A DNA stretch of 64,000 bases, taken from positions 54,028-118,027 of the forward strand of contig CAVTPZ010000022.1 in NCBI GenBank assembly GCA_963736685.1, written 5' to 3'. The notes below the pieces were generated by a model that saw nothing but the letters and a program-made list of their open reading frames with translations, did not search any database and was not told where the DNA came from. This document shows positions 1 through 8,263 of this stretch, one piece after another (within the stretch, counting starts at the first letter, position 1; the number at the start of each line of letters is the position of its first letter). Source of the DNA: DASUPK01 sp963736685 (lineage in GTDB: Bacteria; Actinomycetota; Thermoleophilia; Solirubrobacterales; 70-9). A program made the position numbers and the translations under genes.

Positions 1-1762
1 AGACGGCGTGCTTCTCCATGTACTCGGACATGTCGATCCGGACCATCGCCTCCTCGTCGCCGAAGAGGAACTCGGCGAGCGTGCGGGCGAGCTCGGTCTT
101 GCCGACACCCGAGGGGCCGAGGAAGATGAATGAGCCGGCGGGGCGCTTCGGGTCCTTGATGCCGGCGCGGGAGCGGCGGATCGCCTTGGAGACGGCGGTG
201 ATCGCCGGCTCCTGGCCGATGACGCGCTTGTGCAGCTCGTCCTCCATGCGGACGAGCTTCTTGGACTCTGCCTCGGTGAGCTTGAAGACGGGGATGCCGG
301 TCCACATCGCGACGATGTCGGCGATCTCCTCCTCGCCCACCTCGGGGCGCTCGCCACCCTCACCCGAAGTCCACTCGTGCTCGAGCTCCTTCTTCTTGTT
401 GGTGAGGCGGCGCTCCTGATCGCGCAGGTTGGCGGCCTTCTCGAACTCCTGAGCGTCGATCGCGGCCTCCTTCTCGCGCCGCGTCGTCTCGATCTCCTCC
501 TCGAGATCGCGATACACGGGCGGCTGCGTCATCGACTTGATGCGCATGCGGGAGGCGGCCTCGTCGACCAGGTCGATGGCCTTGTCCGGCAGGAAGCGGT
601 CTGAGATGTAGCGGTCGGCAAGCTCGGCGGCGGCCTCGAGGGCCTCGTCGGTGATCTTCACCCGGTGGTGCTGCTCGTAGCGTTCGCGCAGGCCCTCGAG
701 GATCTTCACGGTCTCCTCCGTCGAGGGCTGCTCGACCTTGATCTGCTGGAAGCGCCGCTCGAGAGCGGAGTCGCGCTCGAGGTACTTGCGGTACTCGTCC
801 AGCGTGGTGGCGCCGATCGTCTGCAGCTCGCCGCGCGCGAGAGCCGGCTTCAGGATCGAAGCGGCGTCGATCGCGCCCTCGGCTGCGCCGGCGCCGACGA
901 GGTTGTGGAGCTCGTCGATGAAAAGAATGATGTCGCCGCGCTGGGTGATCTCCTTCATCACCTTCTTGAGGCGCTCCTCGAACTCGCCGCGGTACTTGGA
1001 GCCCGCGACAAGGGCAGCCAGGTCGAGCGTGTAGATCTGCTTGTTCTTGAGCAGCTCGGGCACCTCGCCGTTGGTGATCCGGGCCGCGAGGCCCTCGACG
1101 ACGGCGGTCTTTCCCACTCCCGGCTCGCCCAACAGCACCGGGTTGTTCTTGGTGCGGCGGGAGAGGATCTGCATGATCCGTTCGATTTCGATCTCGCGGC
1201 CGATGACGGGGTCGAGCTTGCCCTCGGCGGCCAGCTTGGTCAGGTTGCGGCCGAACTGGTCCAGCAGCTTCGAGGACTTCTTGCCCTCGCCCGTGCCGGC
1301 GCCCCCGGCGCCCTGGCGGCGGCCGCCTGGGCCGGAGAGCATCCGGATGACCTCGTTGCGGATCTTCTCGGAGTCGGCGTCGAAGTCGAGCAGGATGCGC
1401 GCAGCGACGCCCTCGTTCTCGCGAACGAGGCCGAGCAGGATGTGCTCGGTGCCGATGTAGTTGTGACCCAGGCTCAGCGCCTCGCGGAGGGCGAGCTCCA
1501 GGACCTTCTTGGCGCGCGGAGTGAAGGGGATCTGGCCGGCGGTGACCTCCTCGCCGGAGCCGACGATCCGCACCACCTGCGAGCGGACGCGCTCGACGGT
1601 GATGTCGAGAGACTCGAGCACCCTTGCTGCCAGGCCCTCCTCCTCACGGAGCAGGCCGAGCAGGATGTGCTCGGTGCCGATGTAGTTGTGCTTGAGAGTC
1701 CGCGCCTCCTCCTGGGCGAGGACGACTACCTGGCGGGCTCTCTCTGTGAATCGCTCAAACAA
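1..1762 (-). CDS. clpC: ATP-dependent Clp protease ATP-binding subunit ClpC (partial, N-terminal ~587 residues)
   Basis: AAA+ unfoldase that feeds proteins to ClpP in the cytoplasm. The translation begins with two Clp_N repeats, each containing NYIGTEHILLGL, followed by the first AAA domain with Walker A GEPGVGKT near residue 210 and the sensor stretch TIGATTLDEYRKYLERD. A coiled middle region follows, and then the start of the second AAA domain with GPSGVGKTELA. The reading frame runs off the left edge, so the end of D2 is missing. The start is the TTG that begins MFERFTERAR, because an in-frame TAG lies six codons upstream and no ATG or GTG intervenes. Identity is very secure. Confidence 0.96.
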   Translation of the reverse strand, partial: MFERFTERARQVVVLAQEEARTLKHNYIGTEHILLGLLREEEGLAARVLESLDITVERVRSQVVRIVGSGEEVTAGQIPFTPRAKKVLELALREALSLGHNYIGTEHILLGLVRENEGVAARILLDFDADSEKIRNEVIRMLSGPGGRRQGAGGAGTGEGKKSSKLLDQFGRNLTKLAAEGKLDPVIGREIEIERIMQILSRRTKNNPVLLGEPGVGKTAVVEGLAARITNGEVPELLKNKQIYTLDLAALVAGSKYRGEFEERLKKVMKEITQRGDIILFIDELHNLVGAGAAEGAIDAASILKPALARGELQTIGATTLDEYRKYLERDSALERRFQQIKVEQPSTEETVKILEGLRERYEQHHRVKITDEALEAAAELADRYISDRFLPDKAIDLVDEAASRMRIKSMTQPPVYRDLEEEIETTRREKEAAIDAQEFEKAANLRDQERRLTNKKKELEHEWTSGEGGERPEVGEEEIADIVAMWTGIPVFKLTEAESKKLVRMEDELHKRVIGQEPAITAVSKAIRRSRAGIKDPKRPAGSFIFLGPSGVGKTELARTLAEFLFGDEEAMVRIDMSEYMEKHAV

Positions 1763-1951
1763 TTTGGTCTCTCTGGTCTATCAAGCAGTTCGGTTGGTCT
1801 TACGTTGCGGTCATCGAGTTGGATCTCGATTAAGACGGTCGTATGGGTCAGGGTCAGGGGACGCAGACTTGCCGGGGGTCCAATCCGTATCGGCTCCTGG
1901 CTGCCGATTCCTTGATCTGACCTCCGGTTCTGTCGGGAACGGCGAAGCCAA

Positions 1952-1957
1952 AGTATA
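1952..1957 (-). promoter_or_regulatory. Candidate -10 element for clpC
   Basis: Read on the minus strand the hexamer is TATACT in the context GGCTATACTTTG. It would start a clpC transcript with a leader of roughly 185 nt. No convincing -35 hexamer is visible at the expected spacing, and I see neither a CtsR-like nor an HAIR-like heat-shock operator. The same CTATACT context occurs upstream of greA. Confidence 0.3.
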
Positions 1958-1963
1958 GCCACG

Positions 1964-2056
1964 GGGTGTGCCCGGCCAGGCACCACCCAGGCACGGTGTC
2001 CGAAGACCCTGCAAGGTGCGGAAGGAAAGCCCGCAACCGCGGGCCTCTCGTGCCGC
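1964..2056 (+). ncRNA. Candidate structured RNA, possibly a small SRP RNA
   Basis: Before the first plausible protein start the plus strand holds nested complementarity. GGGTG-TGCC (about 1965-1974) pairs with GGCA-CACCC (to about 1990). GGCACG at 1991-1996 pairs with CGTGCC at 2049-2054. Inside it GCCCGC-AACC-GCGGGC can form a perfect six-pair hairpin. The segment AGGTGCGGAAGGAA differs by one base from the SRP RNA domain IV signature AGGTCCGGAAGGAA. The 3' partner AGCAGCC of real SRP RNA is replaced by AAGCCCG, so the assignment is weak. The dyads could instead belong to the clpC promoter or leader on the other strand. Confidence 0.33.
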
Positions 2057-2081
2057 AATCCGGATCGGTACCTTGCCGCCC

Positions 2082-2516
2082 GTGGGTGCCCTCGATCAGC
2101 TGCGCGCTGCGAACGGAGACAACGGAATCAGCGAGCGCATCCGCTCCAATCCCCGCTGGGCGATCGCCCTCGTCGTCGCCGCGGTGCTGTTGATCGCCTG
2201 GATCGCCTGGGCGATCTACGTGACGAGCTCAAATGGCGCCACCGCCGGGCTCGGCGTGCTGCTCGCCTGGCCGGCGCTGCTGGCTGCGCTCGTCCTGATC
2301 TCCCTGCCGTTCATCGGGGGCTACCTGCTGGTTCGCCGGCTCTCCGACGGGGACCCCTCGGAGACGGAGGCGGATGCGTCCGGCGAGGACGAGGACGTCG
2401 AGGAGGACGAGGAAGACGGCGCTGCGGAGGAGGACTCCGACGAAGGCGGCACTGAAGAGGAAGGCTCCGAGGAGGAAGAGGGCGAGGAGGCGGAGGCCGA
2501 GAAGGCCAGCGACTGA
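2082..2516 (+). CDS. Small two-helix membrane protein with acidic tail
   Basis: A 144-residue protein of unknown function. After a short polar N-terminus there are two hydrophobic helices (about residues 25-45 and 55-78), followed by a roughly 55-residue tail made almost only of Glu, Asp, Ser, Ala and Gly. The frame is open further upstream to 1968, but those codons overlap the structured RNA candidate and translate to a proline/arginine-rich stretch, so I chose the GTG at 2082. It converges on lysS with a shared hairpin between them. No family is recognised, and membrane location is the only inference. Confidence 0.6.
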   Translation: MGALDQLRAANGDNGISERIRSNPRWAIALVVAAVLLIAWIAWAIYVTSSNGATAGLGVLLAWPALLAALVLISLPFIGGYLLVRRLSDGDPSETEADASGEDEDVEEDEEDGAAEEDSDEGGTEEEGSEEEEGEEAEAEKASD

Positions 2517-2558
2517 GTTGGTGAGTTGTCGCCCCCCGTAGGACGGTAATTCACCAAC
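2517..2558. terminator. Inverted repeat between convergent genes, likely bidirectional terminator
   Basis: GTTGGTGAGTT at 2517-2527 pairs with AATTCACCAAC at 2548-2558 (10 of 11 pairs) around a 20-nt loop. It starts one base after the stop of the small membrane protein and lies downstream of lysS on the other strand. There is no clear U-tract, which is usual in high-GC genomes. Confidence 0.45.
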
Positions 2559-2561
2559 ACT

Positions 2562-2618
2562 CCGGATTTCGCCCCTTCATCGCCGGTTTTCGTCCCGGCG
2601 ACCGCCGGCTTTCGCCCC
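2562..2618. repeat. Three direct repeats of CCGGNTTTCGYCCC (locus 1)
   Basis: Three 14-mers, CCGGATTTCGCCCC (2562-2575), CCGGTTTTCGTCCC (2583-2596) and CCGGCTTTCGCCCC (2605-2618), recur with a period of 21-22 bp. CCTTCATCGCCGG sits across the first two. A related array, in inverted orientation, is found at 62567-62626. Confidence 0.6.
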
Positions 2619-2624
2619 GGCTAC

Positions 2625-4094
2625 CTAGGTCCGCATCGCGGGGAAGAGCACGACCTCGCGCAGCGACTTCGCGCCGGTCAGGATCATCACCAGGCGGTCG
2701 ATGCCCAGGCCGGCCCCACCCGTGGGCGGCATTCCCTGCTCGAGTGACTCGATGAAGGTCTCGTCGTAGGGCTGGGTCTCCTCATCGCCGCGCGCCGTCT
2801 CCTCCGCCTGGGCCTCGAAGCGGCGTCGCTGCTCGTCCGGATCGTTGAGCTCGGTGAAGGAGTTCGAGATCTCGATACCGCCGACGAATGCCTCCCAGCG
2901 CTCGACCAGCCCTTCCTCGGTGCGATGGCGCTTGGCGAACGGTGAGAGCTCGACCGGGTAATCCACGATGAAGGTCGGCTGGATCAGCTTCGGCTCGACC
3001 TCCTTCGAGAGCAGGCCGTCGACCAGCTTGCCCCAGCCCTCCTCGGGGTCCGGCTCGGATCCCATGGCCTTCGCCAGCTCCTCGCGCGAAGGATGCGCCA
3101 ACACGTCAATCCCGGTCTCCTCCTTGATCGCGTCGCGAAGGGTGACCCGGCGCCACGGCGGCGAGAGGTCGATGGTCTCCCCCTCACGCTCTATCTGGGT
3201 AGTGCCCAGGACCGACTCGGCGACGGCCGAGACCAGCCCCTCGAGCTCGGTGGCGGTGTCGTTGTAGTCGGCGTACGCCTCGTACCACTCGAGCATCGTG
3301 AACTCCGGGTTGTGCTTGTGCGAGATGCCCTCGTTGCGGAAGTCCTTGCCGAGCTCGTAGACCTTCTCGATGCCACCGACCACCAGGCGCTTCAGGTAGA
3401 GCTCCGTCGCGATCCGGAGGTAGAGATCCCGGTCGAGAGCGTTGTGATGGGTCGTGAACGGGCGGGCGAGCGCGCCTCCGTAGAGGGGCTGCAGGACCGG
3501 CGTCTCCACCTCGACGAAGTCGCGGTCGTCGAACCAGCGCCTCACCTCGGCGATGGTGCGGGCGCGCTTCAGGAAGAGCTGCTGGGTCTCCTCGTTCGCC
3601 ATCAGGTCGAGCTCGCGGCGGCGGTAGCGCGTTTCCACGTCCTCGAGCCCATGGAACTTCTCGGGCGGCGGCCGGAGGCTCTTCGAGAGCAGCTCCCAGG
3701 CCTCGGCGCGGACCGACAGCTCGCCCCGCTTCGACGCGAAGACGGTGCCCTCGATGCCGACGATGTCGCCGATGTCGAGCGCCAGCAGGCCCTCGTAGGC
3801 ATCGCCGAGCTCGTCGACCCTGGCCTGCACCTGGATCTCGCCCGTCCCGTCCTTCAGGTCGAGAAACGCTGCCTTCCCGTGGCCGCGGCGCGCCGTGATC
3901 CGGCCGGCGATCCGGTAGCGATCGCTGGTCTCCTCGCCAGCCTCGATGTTGCCGTGCGACTCGCGGACGGCCGCGATCTCGGTGCGGTCCGGGAAGCCGT
4001 GCGGATAGGGCTCGATGCCCTCCTCGCGAAGGCGCTCGAGCTTGGCCCGCCGGTCGGCGAGGAGGTCAGACGGCGAGCGCTCTTCCTCGTTCAC
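2625..4094 (-). CDS. lysS: Lysine--tRNA ligase, class II
   Basis: Charges tRNA-Lys with lysine in the cytoplasm. The 489 residues match the usual length. An N-terminal OB-fold anticodon-binding domain (about residues 55-165) contains RGHGKAAFLDLKDGTGEIQ. The class II catalytic domain follows, with motif 2 FRNEGISHKHNPEFTMLEWYE and motif 3 GGAGLGIDRLVMILTG near the C-terminus. The ATG start agrees with homologues. It lies downstream of greA in the same direction across a hairpin-bearing gap of 112 bp, in the conserved dusB-lysS-clpC order. Identity is secure. Confidence 0.97.
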   Translation of the reverse strand: MNEEERSPSDLLADRRAKLERLREEGIEPYPHGFPDRTEIAAVRESHGNIEAGEETSDRYRIAGRITARRGHGKAAFLDLKDGTGEIQVQARVDELGDAYEGLLALDIGDIVGIEGTVFASKRGELSVRAEAWELLSKSLRPPPEKFHGLEDVETRYRRRELDLMANEETQQLFLKRARTIAEVRRWFDDRDFVEVETPVLQPLYGGALARPFTTHHNALDRDLYLRIATELYLKRLVVGGIEKVYELGKDFRNEGISHKHNPEFTMLEWYEAYADYNDTATELEGLVSAVAESVLGTTQIEREGETIDLSPPWRRVTLRDAIKEETGIDVLAHPSREELAKAMGSEPDPEEGWGKLVDGLLSKEVEPKLIQPTFIVDYPVELSPFAKRHRTEEGLVERWEAFVGGIEISNSFTELNDPDEQRRRFEAQAEETARGDEETQPYDETFIESLEQGMPPTGGAGLGIDRLVMILTGAKSLREVVLFPAMRT

Positions 4095-4170
4095 TGGACC
4101 AGCCTATTCACGGCTTCGCCATCAGGTCGCGGCCACAAGCGGCCGCCCTCCATAAGTCGCTCCGGCCTGC

Positions 4171-4196
4171 GGCCTCCGCTCCGAAGGAGAGCGGCC
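4171..4196 (-). terminator. Hairpin downstream of greA
   Basis: CCGCTCC at 4176-4182 pairs with GGAG-A-GCGG at 4186-4194 around a GAA loop, extended outward by GGCC/GGCC. It is the most stable structure in the greA-lysS gap and could terminate or attenuate the greA transcript. There is no T-run. Confidence 0.4.
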
Positions 4197-4206
4197 TGGT
4201 GGCCGC

Positions 4207-4686
4207 TTATGCAGCTTCGATCTTGGTGACCTTGAACTTCTTCTTGGGCCCGCGAGGCGTCTCGACCGTCACGACCTCGTTCTTCTTCGAGCCGAGGAGA
4301 GCCTTGCCGATCGGCGACTCGTTGGAGAGCTTGTGCTCGATCGGGTCAGCCTCGGCGGAGCCGACGATCTGGAACTTCTGCGACTTCCCCGACTTCTGGT
4401 CCTTGACGTGAACAACGGCACCGACCCCGACGGTCTCGGTGTCGATTTGCTTCTTGTCGATGACCGCGGCCCGCCGAAGCCTGTCCTGGAGCGAGGCGAT
4501 CCGCTGCTCGAGCATCGCCTGCTCGTTCTTGGCGTCGTCGTATTCGGAGTTCTCAGCGATGTCGCCGAACTCACGCGCCTGCTTGATGCGGTCCGCGACC
4601 TCTCGGCGCTTGTCCTTCTCCAGGAAGGAGAGCTCTTCCTTGAGCTTCTCGAGCCCTTCTGGGGTGATCAGTGTCTCGCGCGCCAA
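4207..4686 (-). CDS. greA: Transcription elongation factor GreA
   Basis: Enters the secondary channel of RNA polymerase and stimulates cleavage of backtracked RNA. An N-terminal coiled coil carries the signature region AREFGDIAENSEYDDAKNEQ with the acidic tip, followed by the C-terminal FKBP-like domain that includes SNESPIGKALLG. The open frame extends to 4782, but those residues are unlike GreA. The TTG that begins LARETLITPEGL, with GAGGAG just upstream, gives 159 residues, the normal family size. The short Shine-Dalgarno spacing leaves some doubt about the exact start. Confidence 0.93.
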   Translation of the reverse strand: MARETLITPEGLEKLKEELSFLEKDKRREVADRIKQAREFGDIAENSEYDDAKNEQAMLEQRIASLQDRLRRAAVIDKKQIDTETVGVGAVVHVKDQKSGKSQKFQIVGSAEADPIEHKLSNESPIGKALLGSKKNEVVTVETPRGPKKKFKVTKIEAA

Positions 4687-4804
4687 CTCTCCTCGATTCC
4701 GTCTGTGATGGTTTTGTCTCGCCGCGTGGAAACCCCTGCTATCCGGCGAAAAATGAGCCCGCACCGACGTGAACGTGCTCACGAGGGTCCGGGCGAAGCG
4801 CGAC

Positions 4805-4810
4805 AGTATA
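4805..4810 (-). promoter_or_regulatory. Candidate -10 element for greA
   Basis: TATACT on the minus strand in the context CGCTATACTGTC, about 120 bp before the chosen greA start. A good -35 box is not obvious at 17 bp. Confidence 0.3.
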
Positions 4811-4841
4811 GCGCCGGTGTTTGTCCGGTCGAGAAGCTCGA

Positions 4842-5708
4842 TCAGGCGGCCAGGGCCGCTTGCAGCGCGGCCGCCACCCGGTCCGGGTCCTCGATCTGCG
4901 GGTAGTGGCCGAGATCCTCGAAGCGCGTCACAGGGGCGCTCGGGCGCAGGGCGATCACGGCGTCCAGGACCGCCTCGGTGGCGACCGGGTCGATCATGCC
5001 CCAGGCGAGGGACAGCGGCTTCTCCCAGTCACGCAGGGCGCCGTGCCAGCGATCGGCGTGCTTGAAGCGCTCCTCCATGTAGGCGATCGTCTTGTGATTC
5101 AGCGTGCGCCCGCCACCGGCGCAGATCAGCTCCCACTGGTCCTCCGCCTCGTCGGGCGTCAGCGGGTGGTCGGGCGAGAAGATCGAGCCGAACTGCTGGC
5201 GGAAGAAGCGCTCGGAGGAGAGGCGCGAGAACAGCGGCCCGACTGCGCTCCGGAGGATCCGCTGGCCGAGAGTGGGGCTGGCGGCGTCCTGGACCATCGA
5301 CCCGTTGAGGAGCAGCCCGCCTCTCAGATCCATCTCGAGCGCCCCCTCGATGTCCCGAGCCATCAGCTCGTTGGCGACCGACGTTCCCATGTCGTGGGCC
5401 AGGAAGAAGACCTCTCGCATCCCGTCCCGCCGCCGGACCATCTCCTCCACCATGTCGGCTTGCCAGTGCAGCGTGTAGCTGTGGTCCCGGGGCTTCTCGG
5501 AGAGCCCGAAGCCGAGGAAGTCCGGCGCCAGAACCGCGCGATCCGCCTCGCGCTCGAGCAGCAGTTTCCAGTCATAGGAGCTGGAGGGAAAGCCGTGCAG
5601 CAGAACCAGCAGCGGGCCGTCCCCATCATGCTCGTAGACGTGGATCCGGCGGTCCCGGAACTCCACCTCTGAGCCGCGATCGCGCCAGGCCTCGACTCGC
5701 TCGTTCAC
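4842..5708 (-). CDS. Alpha/beta hydrolase, haloalkane dehalogenase/epoxide hydrolase-like
   Basis: A 288-residue alpha/beta hydrolase. The oxyanion-hole motif HGFPSSSYDW is near residue 38. The nucleophile elbow reads AHDMGTS, so the nucleophile is Asp rather than Ser, as in haloalkane dehalogenases and epoxide hydrolases. The C-terminal catalytic His lies in DLGHYPQIEDPDRV. It starts 4 nt after the dusB stop, so the two are probably cotranscribed and the hydrolase precedes greA. The natural substrate cannot be told from sequence. Confidence 0.85.
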   Translation of the reverse strand: MNERVEAWRDRGSEVEFRDRRIHVYEHDGDGPLLVLLHGFPSSSYDWKLLLEREADRAVLAPDFLGFGLSEKPRDHSYTLHWQADMVEEMVRRRDGMREVFFLAHDMGTSVANELMARDIEGALEMDLRGGLLLNGSMVQDAASPTLGQRILRSAVGPLFSRLSSERFFRQQFGSIFSPDHPLTPDEAEDQWELICAGGGRTLNHKTIAYMEERFKHADRWHGALRDWEKPLSLAWGMIDPVATEAVLDAVIALRPSAPVTRFEDLGHYPQIEDPDRVAAALQAALAA

Positions 5709-5712
5709 GGGC

Positions 5713-6702
5713 TCAGGCCGCCGCCACGACGGGTGCCGAAAGCCCCGCCACCAGCGCCCTGGCCTCCTCGAGATCCGTGCTCGCCTGGAAGGCGGCGGTC
5801 GTCGCCTTGTCGGCGTCGAGCCGCTCGAGGTACCAGGGATAGAACTTCCTCAGGTAGCGGGCCGCCCGATCGGAGCCGAGGTGCTCCTCCCCCCGATCCA
5901 TCACCCAGAGCAGCTCGGCGACGATCTCGTCGCGCTCGGGCGGCGCGGTGCGCGCCCCGGTGAGCTCCTCGAAGATCCAGGGATTGCCGAGCGATCCCCG
6001 GGCGACCATCACGGCATCCGCCCCGGAGGCCGCGTAGGCGCGGCGAGCCGCCTCCGCGCTGTCGAGCCCGCCGGAGATGATCACGGGCACGTCGATTCGC
6101 TCGACCAGTTCGCGCGTCAGGGCGTAGTCGGGCTGCCCCTTGTGCTGAGTGGCTGCGGCGCGGGGGTGGAACCCGACGGCGGCCACGCCGGCATCCTCGG
6201 CCAGGCGGATGGCGAGATCGAAGCCCTCGCGCCCGCCCCGGGCGAGCCCCGAGCGAACCTTGACCGTCACCGGGATGCCGCCGCCCTCCCGCGCGGCGCT
6301 GGCGATCGCCACCGCGAGATCGGGGTCACCGAGCAGCGCCGCCCCCGCTCCGGTCTTGCAGACCTTCTTCACCGGGCAGCCCATGTTGATGTCGATCAGG
6401 TCCGCACCCGCGTCCGCGACGATCTCCGACGCCGAGCGCATCACGTCAGGGTCCTGCCCGAAGAGCTGGACGGAGACAGGGTGCTCGTCGGGATGCAGGC
6501 GAAGGAGCTCTCTCACGGTGCGCTCGTTGCGGTAGTGGAGCCCGAAGCTGGAGACCATCTCCGAGACCGCCAGGCCGGCGCCGTGCCGGCGCGCCTGCAG
6601 GCGGACGAACCAGTTGCCGATCCCCGCGAGGGGCGCGAGCAGGACGCGGTTGGCGATCTCGACGTCGCCGATGCGGAAGGGGGATGTCAGCGGCGGCTGC
6701 AT
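5713..6702 (-). CDS. dusB: tRNA-dihydrouridine synthase (DusB family)
   Basis: FMN-dependent reductase that forms dihydrouridine in tRNA. This 329-residue TIM barrel has APLAGIGNWFVR near residue 23, the catalytic region DINMGCPVKKVCKTGAGAALL with the conserved Cys, the FMN-phosphate segments HPRAAATQHKG and ISGGLDS, and GADAVMVARGSLGNPWIF. The ATG start matches family length. It lies 18 bp after coaX in the same direction and is followed by a hydrolase gene 4 bp downstream, suggesting one operon. Confidence 0.94.
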   Translation of the reverse strand: MQPPLTSPFRIGDVEIANRVLLAPLAGIGNWFVRLQARRHGAGLAVSEMVSSFGLHYRNERTVRELLRLHPDEHPVSVQLFGQDPDVMRSASEIVADAGADLIDINMGCPVKKVCKTGAGAALLGDPDLAVAIASAAREGGGIPVTVKVRSGLARGGREGFDLAIRLAEDAGVAAVGFHPRAAATQHKGQPDYALTRELVERIDVPVIISGGLDSAEAARRAYAASGADAVMVARGSLGNPWIFEELTGARTAPPERDEIVAELLWVMDRGEEHLGSDRAARYLRKFYPWYLERLDADKATTAAFQASTDLEEARALVAGLSAPVVAAA

Positions 6703-6720
6703 CTCGCAAAGGGTATGCCG

Positions 6721-7485
6721 CTAGGTGTTGAGGTCGTAGATCAGGCGGAGACCCGTGAGGGTCAGCAGAGGGTCCACCTCGTTGATCGTCTCGCAGTGCG
6801 GCGCGATCGTGGTGGCGAGGCCGCCGGTCGCGATGAAGGTCGCCTCCTCGCCGAGCGCCTCGGCGAGGCGACGGTCGATCCCGTCGACCAGGCCGGCGAA
6901 CCCGTACGCGAACCCCGCCTGGATGGCCGCCGTCGTGTGCTTGCCGATCGCACCCTCGGGCGCGGAGAGATCGATTCTCGGGAGCTTGGCCGTACGGGAG
7001 GTGAGCGCCTCCATCGAGATCTCCACGCCCGGCCCGATCACGCCGCCGAGGTATTCACCGGCGCCGGAGACGACGTCGAAGTTCGTCGAGGTGCCGAAGT
7101 CGACCGCCACGCAAGCGCCGCCGACCTTTGCGTGGGCCGCCACCGCATTGACGAGCCGGTCCGCACCGAGCTCATGCGGGTTGTCGACGAGGATCGGCAT
7201 CCCTGTCTTCAGGTTCGGCCCGACGAGCATGCACGGGGTGCCCATGTGCCGCTCGGTGAGGGCCTCGTACTCCGGCCCGAGCTGCGGAACCACCGTTGAG
7301 ACGATCGCCCCATCCAGCGACCCGAAGTCAAGGCCGTCCAGCGCCAGCAGATGGGAGATCGTCGCGGCGAGCTCATCGGCTGTGGCGCTCGGAAGGGTGC
7401 CCAGGCGCCAGTCTCGCCGCAGATCCTCCCCATCGAAGGCACCGATGTGGGTCTGGGTGTTCCCTACGTCGACCGCGAGCAGCAT
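6721..7485 (-). CDS. coaX: Type III pantothenate kinase
   Basis: Phosphorylates pantothenate in the first step of coenzyme A synthesis. The 254 residues open with the phosphate-binding motif LLAVDVGNTQTHIGAFDG, continue with HELGADRLVNAVAAHAKV and the second phosphate motif VAVDFGTSTNFDVV, and include GGVIGPGVEISMEAL. This is the ASKHA-fold CoaX type, which is insensitive to CoA feedback. Thirty-seven base pairs separate its start from the divergent GST-like gene. Confidence 0.95.
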   Translation of the reverse strand: MLLAVDVGNTQTHIGAFDGEDLRRDWRLGTLPSATADELAATISHLLALDGLDFGSLDGAIVSTVVPQLGPEYEALTERHMGTPCMLVGPNLKTGMPILVDNPHELGADRLVNAVAAHAKVGGACVAVDFGTSTNFDVVSGAGEYLGGVIGPGVEISMEALTSRTAKLPRIDLSAPEGAIGKHTTAAIQAGFAYGFAGLVDGIDRRLAEALGEEATFIATGGLATTIAPHCETINEVDPLLTLTGLRLIYDLNT

Positions 7486-7522
7486 GTGCGGGATTAAACA
7501 GACCCGAATAGGATCCGCCGCA

Positions 7523-8263
7523 ATGGCCGAGGCAAAGCTCTACGTGATCCCCGGCTCGCATCCGTCGCGCTCGGCGATGCTGATGCTCGACCGCAAGGGG
7601 ATTCCGTACAAGCGGGTCGACCTGATGCCCGTGATCTCCAAGGGCGTCCTGCGGGCCATGCGTTTTCCGGGGAACACGGTGCCGGCGCTGAAGCTCGACG
7701 GCACTCGGATCCAGGGTTCTCACGAGATCGCGCTCGAGCTCGACCGCATCAAACCGGATCCGCCCCTCTACCCCTCGAATGCCGACGATCGGGCGAAGGT
7801 CGAGAAGGCCGAGGCCTGGGGGGACGACTTCCAGCACAAACCGCGACAGCTCAGCTGGTGGGCGTTCAAGCGGGACCGCGCTCCGATGGCGAGCTACTCG
7901 GAGGGAGCGCGGCTCGGCGTCCCGGTCGGCCTCGCCGTCAAGACCGGCGGCCCGCTGGTCGCCGCGGCAGCCCGCCTGAACGAAGCGACCGACGAGAACG
8001 TGCATGCCGACCTGGCCGCGCTGCCCGGCGATCTCGACCGGATCGACCAGTGGATCGAGGAGGGCGTGATCGGAGGGGACCAGCCGAATGCGGCCGACTA
8101 CCAGATCGCCCCGAGCGTCAGGCTGGCGATGACCTTCGACGACCTGCGGCCGGCGATCGAACCGCGTCCCGCCGGCGAGCTCGCACTGCGCATCGTCCCT
8201 GATTTCAAGGGCCGCACACCTCCGGTGTTCCCGCCGGAATGGCTCACGGGCCTGCGCTCCTAG
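7523..8263 (+). CDS. Glutathione S-transferase-like protein
   Basis: A 246-residue protein with an N-terminal thioredoxin-like half (AEAKLYVIPGSHPSRSAML; FPGNTVPALKLDG; IQGSHEIALELD) typical of the GST N-domain, including the cis-Pro region NTVPAL and the SHEIA glutathione-binding position. An all-helical C-terminal half includes a WW-containing stretch and ends GGDQPNAADYQIAP, the GST C-domain N-capping region. Actinobacteria generally lack glutathione, so the true thiol or function is unknown. The ATG at 7523 was chosen over a longer frame that is antisense to coaX. Its stop overlaps that of folK by the shared CTAG. Confidence 0.8.
   Translation: MAEAKLYVIPGSHPSRSAMLMLDRKGIPYKRVDLMPVISKGVLRAMRFPGNTVPALKLDGTRIQGSHEIALELDRIKPDPPLYPSNADDRAKVEKAEAWGDDFQHKPRQLSWWAFKRDRAPMASYSEGARLGVPVGLAVKTGGPLVAAAARLNEATDENVHADLAALPGDLDRIDQWIEEGVIGGDQPNAADYQIAPSVRLAMTFDDLRPAIEPRPAGELALRIVPDFKGRTPPVFPPEWLTGLRS

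Noticed and set aside
665..1915. 416-codon plus-strand frame over clpC
   Set aside because: Antisense shadow of clpC; leucine/alanine/arginine-rich with no family signature.
5881..7299. 472-codon plus-strand frame over dusB and coaX
   Set aside because: Runs through two well-supported minus-strand genes and has no family signature.
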